This document shows, one piece after another, positions 1 to 5,540 of a stretch of 7,812 bases of DNA. A model generated the notes under the pieces. The model did not search any database, was not told where the DNA came from, and worked only from the letters and a program-made list of their open reading frames with translations. This stretch comes from an uncultured Lachnospiraceae bacterium. GTDB taxonomy: Bacteria; Bacillota; Clostridia; Lachnospirales; Lachnospiraceae. Each line of letters opens with the position of its first letter. The stretch's first letter is position 1. The position numbers and the translations under genes were made by a program. Location of the stretch: the NCBI GenBank assembly GCA_946538445.1, contig CAMNGO010000095.1, positions 1 through 7,812 on the forward strand. The letters run 5' to 3'.

Positions 1-9
1 TAAAAAGTA

Positions 10-39
10 TTGCCAGTCATTTCCTATTCATGTTACAAT
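10..39 (+). promoter_or_regulatory. Candidate sigma-A promoter of the cupin gene
   Basis: TTGCCA (10-15) and TACAAT (34-39) are separated by 18 bases. A TG at 31-32 sits one base before the -10 hexamer, giving an extended -10. The predicted transcript would start near 46, leaving a leader of about 54 bases before the ATG at 100. The reading frame of the cupin gene is open through this promoter, but the leader has no start codon with a ribosome binding site. This rests on consensus matching alone. Confidence 0.5.
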
Positions 40-99
40 TTACTGTATATAAAATCACACAATTATCCTAATGAAATATATCACAAAGGGGGATTTATA

Positions 100-444
100 A
101 TGGTAAGAAAACCGATACTTCAGATTAGAGAAGGCCTGGGCAACGGAAAAGGCCCTGCGGAAGTTTATCATATCGAGACCAAGGAGGAACTCCTGGGTCA
201 TGGAAGGATGTATGCCAGGATCGTACTCCCTCCCGGATCTTATATCGGCTGGCATCAGCATGTGGGGGAGACAGAATCTTATTATATCCTTAAGGGAGAG
301 GGAATCTTCACCGATAATGACGGGACCAAGACCCATGTTTTCCCGGATGATGTATGCACCATCGTTCCAGGGCAGTCCCATGCCCTTGATAATGCTTCAG
401 ATACGGAACCTGTTGAGTTTGTGGCTTTGATCCACAATGATTGA
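100..444 (+). CDS. Small single-domain cupin protein (cupin_2 type)
   Basis: This 114-residue protein is almost entirely one cupin beta-barrel and has no signal peptide or membrane segment, so it should be cytosolic. Cupin motif 1 is clear: Gly46, His52, His54, Glu59 and Gly66 have the spacing G-x5-H-x-H-x4-E-x6-G. Motif 2 follows with Pro90-Gly91, His94 and Asn98. His52, His54, Glu59 and His94 form the expected metal-binding set, so a bound divalent metal is likely. Stand-alone cupins of this size include isomerases, dioxygenases and sugar- or ligand-binding sensors, and the sequence does not say which applies here. The ATG at 100 is chosen because AAAGGGGGA (85-93) lies 6 bases upstream; the frame is open further upstream but that part overlaps the candidate promoter. 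The gene ends 55 bases before lepA on the same strand, so cotranscription is possible, but no functional link is evident. Confidence 0.9.
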   Translation: MVRKPILQIREGLGNGKGPAEVYHIETKEELLGHGRMYARIVLPPGSYIGWHQHVGETESYYILKGEGIFTDNDGTKTHVFPDDVCTIVPGQSHALDNASDTEPVEFVALIHND

Positions 445-486
445 ATCATAAGATGAGTCTGATAAGGATATCATATCTTTTAGGAC

Positions 487-491
487 GGAGG
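487..491 (+). promoter_or_regulatory. Ribosome binding site of lepA, fixing a TTG start
   Basis: GGAGG lies 8 bases before the TTG at 500-502. No in-frame ATG or GTG closer to this site gives the full conserved LepA N-terminus, so the site supports TTG as the initiation codon. Confidence 0.8.
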
Positions 492-499
492 AAACCAGT

Positions 500-2314
500 T
501 TGGCCGGAATAGACCAGAGCAAAATCAGAAATTTTTGTATTATCGCACACATCGACCATGGAAAATCAACCCTGGCCGATCGTATCATAGAGAAGACAGG
601 TCTTCTTACGGAACGTGAGATGCAGGATCAGGTCCTGGATAACATGGACCTGGAGAGAGAGCGTGGAATCACCATCAAATCCCAGGCCGTGAGAACGATC
701 TATAAGGCAAAAGACGGGACGGAGTATGTATTTAACCTGATCGACACTCCGGGACATGTAGATTTTAATTATGAGGTAAGCAGGAGCCTTGCCGCCTGTG
801 AAGGAGCTATCCTTGTGGTGGATGCCGCTCAGGGTATTGAGGCGCAGACCCTGGCAAATGTATATCTTGCCATCGATGCCAACCTGGAGATTCTGCCCGT
901 CATCAACAAGATTGACCTGCCCAGCGCGGAACCGGAAAGGGTAGTGGCAGAAATCGAGGATGTGATCGGAATCGAGGCGGAGGGATGCCCTCAGATCTCC
1001 GCAAAGAACGGAATTAACATCGAGGAAGTATTTGAACAGATTGTTGATAAGATCCCGGCTCCGGGCGGCAGTCCGGATAATCCCTTGCAGGCCTTGATCT
1101 TTGACAGCATCTACGATTCCTACAAGGGCGTGATCATCTTCGCCAGGATCATGGAAGGGCGGATCAGCAGGGGGACAAACATGCTTATGATGGCCACCGG
1201 AGCAAAGGCTGAGGTGGTGGAAGTGGGTACCTTCGGTGCCGGTCAGTTCCTACCTTGTGAGGAGTTGACTGCCGGTATGGTCGGTTATATTACGGCAAGT
1301 CTGAAAAATGTGAAGGAAACCCGAGTAGGGGACACCGTGACCGATGCGGCGCGGCCCTGTCAGAATCCCCTTCCGGGCTATAAGAAAGTATTGCCTATGG
1401 TTTACTGTGGTATCTTCCCTGCGGACGGTGCCAAGTATCCGGATCTGAGAGATGCCCTGGAGAAACTTCAGCTAAACGATGCAGCTCTTCAGTACGAACC
1501 GGAAACCTCTGTCGCTCTGGGTTTCGGCTTCCGATGCGGATTTTTAGGACTTCTTCACCTGGAGATCGTCCAGGAACGTCTGGAGCGGGAGTATAACCTT
1601 GACCTGGTTTCCACGGCACCCAGTGTAATCTATAAGGTTCATCTCACGGATGGAACCTGTTTTGACCTGACCAATCCCACCAATCTGCCGGATCCTTCTA
1701 CCATAGAATATATGGAGGAGCCTATCGTATCAGCGGAGATCATGGTGACCAAGGAGTATGTCGGGCCTATCATGACCCTGTGCCAGGAGAGACGTGGAAC
1801 TTATGTTTCCATGGAGTACATGGAGGAGACCCGTGCCCTGCTGAAGTACGATCTTCCTCTGAATGAGATCATCTATGATTTCTTTGATGCCTTAAAATCA
1901 AGATCCAGGGGTTATGCATCCTTTGATTATGAGCTGAAAGGCTACGAGCAGTCCTCTCTGGTGAAACTGGATATCCTGATCAACAGGGAGCAGGTGGATG
2001 CGCTGTCCTTTATCGTTCATTCTTCCAATGCCTACGAAAGAGGAAGAAAATATTGTGAGAAATTAAAGGAAGAGATTCCAAGACACCTTTTCGAGATTCC
2101 CATCCAGGCGGCCATCGGAAGTAAGATCATCGCCCGGGAGACTGTAAAAGCAGTGAGGAAGGACGTTCTTGCCAAGTGCTACGGCGGTGACATCACCCGA
2201 AAGAAGAAACTGCTTGAGAAACAGAAGGAAGGTAAGAAAAGAATGCGTCAGATCGGCAATGTAGAGGTGCCTCAGAAGGCATTTTTAAGTGTGCTGAAAC
2301 TTGACGAAGACTAA
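500..2314 (+). CDS. lepA: Elongation factor 4 (LepA), ribosome-associated translational GTPase
   Basis: LepA (EF4) is a GTPase that binds the ribosome and has been linked to back-translocation, ribosome assembly and initiation fidelity. The 604 residues match the usual family length of about 600. The G domain is complete: P-loop AHIDHGKST (16-24), the switch I RGIT (55-58), DTPGH (82-86) with the catalytic-type His86, NKID (136-139) and SAK (167-169). Domain II follows at about 200-280, then domain III, an EF-G domain V-like segment (about 405-485) and the LepA-specific C-terminal domain ending in a Lys/Arg-rich stretch (about 570-590). EF-G domain IV is absent, as expected for LepA. Translation starts at TTG, supported by the ribosome binding site and by the N-terminus running directly into the conserved KIRNFCIIAHIDHG region. 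It may be read from the cupin promoter or from a weak promoter of its own. A strong terminator follows 33 bases after its stop. Confidence 0.98.
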   Translation: MAGIDQSKIRNFCIIAHIDHGKSTLADRIIEKTGLLTEREMQDQVLDNMDLERERGITIKSQAVRTIYKAKDGTEYVFNLIDTPGHVDFNYEVSRSLAACEGAILVVDAAQGIEAQTLANVYLAIDANLEILPVINKIDLPSAEPERVVAEIEDVIGIEAEGCPQISAKNGINIEEVFEQIVDKIPAPGGSPDNPLQALIFDSIYDSYKGVIIFARIMEGRISRGTNMLMMATGAKAEVVEVGTFGAGQFLPCEELTAGMVGYITASLKNVKETRVGDTVTDAARPCQNPLPGYKKVLPMVYCGIFPADGAKYPDLRDALEKLQLNDAALQYEPETSVALGFGFRCGFLGLLHLEIVQERLEREYNLDLVSTAPSVIYKVHLTDGTCFDLTNPTNLPDPSTIEYMEEPIVSAEIMVTKEYVGPIMTLCQERRGTYVSMEYMEETRALLKYDLPLNEIIYDFFDALKSRSRGYASFDYELKGYEQSSLVKLDILINREQVDALSFIVHSSNAYERGRKYCEKLKEEIPRHLFEIPIQAAIGSKIIARETVKAVRKDVLAKCYGGDITRKKKLLEKQKEGKKRMRQIGNVEVPQKAFLSVLKLDED

Positions 2315-2328
2315 TTATTATTTATACT
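2301..2328 (+). promoter_or_regulatory. Promoter-like element over the 3' end of lepA
   Basis: TTGACG (2301-2306) and TATACT (2323-2328) are separated by 16 bases, each one mismatch from the sigma-A consensus. The -35 lies inside the last lepA codons, so that half may reflect coding constraint. A start near 2335 would put the terminator at 2348-2389 almost at the 5' end of the transcript. If active, it would give either a very short RNA or a hemW transcript controlled by readthrough. Confidence 0.35.
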
Positions 2329-2347
2329 GATCATATGTAACACTTAA

Positions 2348-2389
2348 GACCGGCAGGTATCCTTTCCCGGAATCCTGTCGGTTCTTTTT
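2348..2389 (+). terminator. Rho-independent terminator after lepA
   Basis: A 10-bp stem pairs GACCGGCAGG (2348-2357) with CCTGTCGGTT (2374-2383), including two G-U pairs, around a 16-base loop. The run TTCTTTTT (2382-2389) follows at once. It should end transcripts coming from lepA and separate lepA from hemW, at least partly. Confidence 0.88.
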
Positions 2390-2400
2390 GATTTGATAAA

Positions 2401-2418
2401 GTCTTTCGGAGGAGAGAC
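2401..2418 (+). other. Small hairpin in the hemW leader with a GGAG loop
   Basis: GTCTTTC (2401-2407) pairs with GAGAGAC (2412-2418), 7 bp with one G-U, leaving GGAG (2408-2411) as the loop. It contains a Shine-Dalgarno-like CGGAGGAG that is not spaced for any in-frame start codon. The likely functional site, AAAGGGAG (2421-2428), lies directly downstream. The structure is read from base complementarity only, and a role is unproven. Confidence 0.4.
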
Positions 2419-2434
2419 AGAAAGGGAGCCAGCC

Positions 2435-3601
2435 ATGTTATCGGAGATCGAATTATATATTCACATACCCTTTTGTATCCGAAAATGTAATTATTGCGAT
2501 TTCCTGTCATTTCCGGCAGGAGAAGAGCTTCAGAACAGGTATGTGGATGCCCTGTGTGAGGAGATTCGAAGGACAGGAGAGCATATTAACTCTTCTTTTA
2601 AAATACGCAGCATTTTTCTGGGCGGTGGAACCCCCAGTATTCTTTCTATATATAATGTTAACAGAATTTTCTCTTGTATAAGGGAACATTTCCCTTTTAC
2701 AGACCGGACGGAAGTCTCCATGGAGGCCAACCCTGGTACCTTAAACTCAGAAAAAATTAAGACTTACCGCGATGCCGGAGTAAATCGCCTTAGTATAGGG
2801 CTGCAGAGTGCAGACGACGAGTGTCTTAAGATGCTTGGCAGGATTCATAGCTGGCAGGAATTCCTGGAAAATTATCATGAGGCACGAAAAAAAGGATTTG
2901 ACAATATCAATGTTGATATCATGAGTGCCCTGCCGGGGCAGTCCCTGGAGTCTTATCTTGACACTCTGAAGAATATTATAGAGCTGGGACCGGAACATAT
3001 ATCTTCCTACAGCCTGATTCTGGAAGAAGGAACTCCTTTATATAATGATGAAGCACTCCTGAAAAGGCTTCCGGATGAAGACACAGACCGACGCATGTAT
3101 GAGATGACAAAGAAGATCCTGGAAGAGGCCGGATATCACCGCTATGAGATATCCAATTATGCAAAAGAAGGCAGGGAGTGTATCCACAATCTTGGTTATT
3201 GGGAAGATGTACCTTATCTGGGCTTTGGTCTTGGGGCTTCTTCCTATTGGAAAGAAAAGACCGGATCAGATTGTCAGGAAAGCTTCTTAAGATTCTCAAA
3301 TGTCAGAGACATGGAAAAATATCTGGCTCAGCCCTTCAGGCCTTTTGAGGAAAGGGAGGACTATCAGGAGTTATCCAGGGAAGATAGGATGGCAGAGTTC
3401 ATGTTTCTGGGTCTTCGCAAGATCCGGGGTGTCAGCCTCAAGGATTTTAAAGACCGATTTGGCTGTGATATGGAATCCGTATACGGGATAGCCATCCATC
3501 GGTTTCTGGATCTGGGACTTCTTACCATGAAGAATGGAAGGATTGCTTTAACCGAACAGGGCATTAATGTGAGCAACCAGATTTTCTGCGAGTTCATTTA
3601 A
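2435..3601 (+). CDS. hemW: HemW, radical-SAM haem-binding protein (HemN-like)
   Basis: The 388-residue protein belongs to the HemN/HemW branch of radical-SAM proteins. HemW is thought to bind haem and deliver it to target proteins; it is often misannotated as oxygen-independent coproporphyrinogen III oxidase. The cluster motif is Cys14-x3-Cys18-x2-Cys21 followed by Asp22-Phe23. The fourth conserved cysteine of true HemN (CxxxCxxCxC) is replaced by Phe23, which points to HemW. The SAM-binding glycine motif GGGTPS is at 63-68, followed by EANPGT, RLSIGLQS and NVDIMSALPGQ, and a HemN C-terminal domain near the end (FMFLGLRKIRGVS). The length is close to the usual 375-390. The ATG at 2435 is preferred because AAAGGGAG lies 6 bases upstream; an in-frame TTG at 2393 sits right behind the terminator and has no ribosome binding site. 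The order lepA-hemW-hrcA is standard in Firmicutes. How it is transcribed is unclear because a terminator precedes it. Confidence 0.95.
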   Translation: MLSEIELYIHIPFCIRKCNYCDFLSFPAGEELQNRYVDALCEEIRRTGEHINSSFKIRSIFLGGGTPSILSIYNVNRIFSCIREHFPFTDRTEVSMEANPGTLNSEKIKTYRDAGVNRLSIGLQSADDECLKMLGRIHSWQEFLENYHEARKKGFDNINVDIMSALPGQSLESYLDTLKNIIELGPEHISSYSLILEEGTPLYNDEALLKRLPDEDTDRRMYEMTKKILEEAGYHRYEISNYAKEGRECIHNLGYWEDVPYLGFGLGASSYWKEKTGSDCQESFLRFSNVRDMEKYLAQPFRPFEEREDYQELSREDRMAEFMFLGLRKIRGVSLKDFKDRFGCDMESVYGIAIHRFLDLGLLTMKNGRIALTEQGINVSNQIFCEFI

Positions 3602-3655
3602 AATAAAAATATTATTACGAAATAATGTGTTTAAAACAATAATAAAAAAATATGC

Positions 3656-3684
3656 TTGACATCTTTTTAAGTTGGTGATACTTT
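3656..3684 (+). promoter_or_regulatory. Sigma-A promoter of the hrcA-grpE-dnaK-dnaJ operon
   Basis: A perfect -35 TTGACA (3656-3661) is followed after 17 bases by TACTTT (3679-3684), with TG at 3676-3677 making an extended -10. The 50 bases before the -35 are almost all A and T with A-tracts, resembling an UP element. The predicted start near 3690 places CIRCE in the first transcribed bases, the normal layout for HrcA-controlled class I heat-shock operons. Confidence 0.85.
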
Positions 3685-3697
3685 ATGTATGAAGATA

Positions 3698-3724
3698 TTA
3701 GCACTCGGATTAAATGAGTGCTAA
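3698..3724 (+). promoter_or_regulatory. CIRCE operator, HrcA binding site
   Basis: TTAGCACTC (3698-3706), nine bases, then GAGTGCTAA (3716-3724) is an exact match to the CIRCE consensus. The dyad extends two more pairs on each side to 3696-3726, giving 11-bp arms. In this family HrcA binds the duplex to repress the operon, and at the RNA level the same inverted repeat can form a 5' hairpin affecting mRNA stability. It lies between the promoter and the hrcA ribosome binding site. Confidence 0.98.
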
Positions 3725-3733
3725 TAATTAAAA

Positions 3734-3739
3734 AGGAGG
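3734..3739 (+). promoter_or_regulatory. Ribosome binding site of hrcA
   Basis: AGGAGG lies 12 bases before the ATG at 3752, somewhat longer than ideal. An in-frame ATG at 3740 directly abuts the site and cannot be served by it, so 3752 is preferred. The start at 3752 also gives the usual HrcA N-terminus, with LDERK right after the initiator region. Confidence 0.75.
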
Positions 3740-3751
3740 ATGGTTTGTTCG

Positions 3752-4804
3752 ATGAGTTTAGATGAACGTAAAATGAAAATTTTAAAGACGATCATTTCTA
3801 CTTACCTGGAAACCGGGGAACCGGTGGGTAGCAGAACCATTGCAAAAGATTCCGATCTGCATCTTAGCTCCGCGACCATCCGTAATGAGATGGCGGATCT
3901 GGAAGAGCTGGGATATATCATCCAGCCTCATACTTCATCAGGCAGGATCCCTTCCGATCTTGGCTACCGGTATTATGTGAACCAAATGATGGAAGAGCAT
4001 GATATAGAGATCCGGGAGAAAGAGGAGGAGATCGAGACAGAACGTCAGATGATGTTCCAGAAGATGGACCGCATGGAAGAGATGCTAAAAAGCGTGGCAG
4101 ATGTTCTGGCAAATGATACAAACTATGCCACCTTGGTATCCACTCCCCATATCCGGGAATCCAAACTGAAATTTATCCAGCTTTCCATGGTGGATCATTG
4201 CCGGATGCTGGCGGTAATCGTAGTTGGAAATGAGACGGTAAAGAATCTTCTGATGAATGTGGAAGATCCTCTAAGCAACGAGGAGATTCTGAAACTGAAT
4301 ATCTTATTGAACTCATTTTTACAGGGACTGACCCTGAATGAGATCAACCTGGAACTGATGCATACCATGAAGGTTCAGGCAGGGATGCATGCCACCATCC
4401 TTGAGACCGTGTTCAGCGGAATCGTGGAGGCCATCCATGAGGCCAATGACCTGGAGATCTACACCAGCGGTGCCACAAATATCCTGAAGTATCCGGAACT
4501 GGCCAACCCCTCTCAGACCACAGCGCTTCTTGATACGCTGGTCGAGAAAAAACAATTGGTAAAGCTCGTGGATGAGACAGTGAGCGACCAGGAAAAACAT
4601 GGAATCCAGGTCTACATAGGCAGTGAGAATCAGTTGCCTTCCCTGAAGGACTGCAGCATCGTCACAGCAACCTATGATCTGGAAGAAGGCGGTACCGGTA
4701 CGGTGGGTATCATCGGTCCCAAGCGGATGGATTACCGCAAGGTGGTGCATACCCTTAAGAATCTGACCGCAGATCTGGATGAAATTTTTAATAAGAAATC
4801 ATAG
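3752..4804 (+). CDS. hrcA: HrcA, heat-inducible repressor of class I chaperone genes
   Basis: HrcA is a dimeric DNA-binding repressor that binds CIRCE; in the Bacillus model its folding depends on GroEL, which links chaperone demand to expression. The 350-residue protein matches the family length of about 340-350. Residues 1-77 form the winged helix-turn-helix, with LDERKMKIL at 3-11, the GEPVGSRTIA segment (22-31), the recognition-helix region SSATIRNEMADLEELGY (39-55) and the wing-side SSGRIPSDLGYRYYV (62-76). A Glu/Met-rich helical stretch (about 78-115) leads into the GAF-like dimerisation domain, which ends near the C-terminus with GTVGIIGPKRMDY. The common Lys in PSDKGYR is Leu70 here, probably a lineage variant. 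The gene directly follows its own operator, so it is autoregulated, and grpE follows after 24 bases. Confidence 0.97.
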   Translation: MSLDERKMKILKTIISTYLETGEPVGSRTIAKDSDLHLSSATIRNEMADLEELGYIIQPHTSSGRIPSDLGYRYYVNQMMEEHDIEIREKEEEIETERQMMFQKMDRMEEMLKSVADVLANDTNYATLVSTPHIRESKLKFIQLSMVDHCRMLAVIVVGNETVKNLLMNVEDPLSNEEILKLNILLNSFLQGLTLNEINLELMHTMKVQAGMHATILETVFSGIVEAIHEANDLEIYTSGATNILKYPELANPSQTTALLDTLVEKKQLVKLVDETVSDQEKHGIQVYIGSENQLPSLKDCSIVTATYDLEEGGTGTVGIIGPKRMDYRKVVHTLKNLTADLDEIFNKKS

Positions 4805-4812
4805 AAACTTAG

Positions 4813-4820
4813 AAAGGTGG
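4813..4820 (+). promoter_or_regulatory. Ribosome binding site of grpE, fixing a GTG start
   Basis: AAAGGTGG lies 8 bases before GTG 4829-4831. An in-frame GTG at 4817 is inside this site and so cannot be the initiation codon served by it. There is no ATG near the N-terminus. Confidence 0.75.
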
Positions 4821-4828
4821 TACTTGAA

Positions 4829-5488
4829 GTGGAAGAGAAAAAAATATTCGACGAAAGTATCGTAGATGAAAAGGTTGATGAGACCCGGGAAGAGATAAAT
4901 GAGGATATCCTGAAGCCGGAGGGATCCGGTGATTCTCCGAAAGAAGCAGATACCGATTCCGAATCAAAAGAGAAGGAAGAAGAATCCAAGGGAGACAGGA
5001 AATCCGATAAAAAGAAAAAGAAATCCGGCAAAGCTCTGGAGAAAGCCTTGGAGAAGAGCGAAAGCAGGGTGGCGGAACTCACGGACCTCTACCAGCGTCT
5101 GATGGCAGAATTCGAGAATGCCAGGAAGCGGAATGCCAAAGAACAGAGCCGCATGTATGATGTCGGTGCAAAAGAAGTGCTTTCCAAACTTTTACCTGTG
5201 ATCGATAACTTTGAGAGAGGAATCGATGCCTTGTCCGAGGAGGAGAAGGAAGGAGCTTTTGCCCAGGGCGTCATAAAGATCTATCAGCAATTGATGACGA
5301 CCATGGAGGAACTCGGTGTGAAAGCCATGGATGCCAAGGGTAAGGAATTTAACCCGGACCTGCATAACGCAGTAATGCACGAGGAAGACCCGGAGATGGG
5401 TGAAAACCTTGTGGCTGAGGAGTTCCAGAAAGGCTATATGTACAAAGACAGTGTATTAAGATACAGCATGGTAAAGGTGGTCAACTAA
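4829..5488 (+). CDS. grpE: GrpE, nucleotide exchange factor for DnaK
   Basis: GrpE is a homodimer that opens the DnaK ATPase domain to release ADP and also acts as a thermosensor. The 219-residue protein has three visible parts. Residues 1-65 are highly charged and low in complexity, ending in a Lys-rich run (DKKKKK, 60-65), and should be disordered. Residues about 66-162 form the long helix and coiled coil with AEFENARKRNAKE (93-105) and the LLPVIDNFERGI core (121-132). Residues 163-219 form the beta-domain that contacts DnaK, with FNPDLHNAV (174-182) and the family signature region GYMYKDSVLRYSMVKV (202-217). The length is within the family range of about 180-225, the longer end owing to the acidic N-terminus. 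Translation starts at GTG. The gene sits 24 bases after hrcA and 52 before dnaK, and shares the CIRCE-controlled promoter. Confidence 0.96.
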   Translation: MEEKKIFDESIVDEKVDETREEINEDILKPEGSGDSPKEADTDSESKEKEEESKGDRKSDKKKKKSGKALEKALEKSESRVAELTDLYQRLMAEFENARKRNAKEQSRMYDVGAKEVLSKLLPVIDNFERGIDALSEEEKEGAFAQGVIKIYQQLMTTMEELGVKAMDAKGKEFNPDLHNAVMHEEDPEMGENLVAEEFQKGYMYKDSVLRYSMVKVVN

Positions 5489-5526
5489 ACCGCAGACCAT
5501 GCCGGACTTAGGAATAGATTTAGATC

Positions 5527-5532
5527 AGGAGG
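5527..5532 (+). promoter_or_regulatory. Ribosome binding site of dnaK
   Basis: A perfect AGGAGG is 8 bases before ATG 5541, an optimal arrangement that suits a highly translated gene and excludes the upstream in-frame ATG at 5499. Confidence 0.9.
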
Positions 5533-5540
5533 ACAAAGAA

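Noticed and set aside
427..454. Weak lepA promoter (TTGATC-16-TAAGAT)
   Set aside because: Each hexamer matches only 4 of 6 positions and lies over the cupin 3' end; such matches are common by chance.
464..480. Short hairpin between the cupin gene and lepA as a terminator
   Set aside because: The stem is 7 bp, mostly A-T, with a three-base loop and no real T-run after it, so it is unlikely to stop transcription.
2393..2434. Upstream TTG start for hemW
   Set aside because: It sits 4 bases after the terminator T-run with no ribosome binding site, and the added residues are not part of the conserved HemW N-terminus.
2435..3601. Calling this gene hemN, coproporphyrinogen III dehydrogenase
   Set aside because: The fourth cysteine of the HemN motif CxxxCxxCxC is Phe here, and the genomic position next to lepA and hrcA is that of hemW.
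3609..3628. AT-rich hairpin after hemW as a terminator
   Set aside because: The stem is made almost only of A-T pairs and lacks a T-run. The region is better explained as an AT-rich stretch upstream of the hrcA promoter.
4319..4750. 143-codon open frame on the minus strand inside hrcA
   Set aside because: It is antisense to a conserved gene with no motif and no initiation signal.
4732..5082. Ser/Phe-rich minus-strand open frame over the grpE start
   Set aside because: Its composition is the reverse complement of the Lys/Glu/Ser-rich disordered N-terminus of GrpE.
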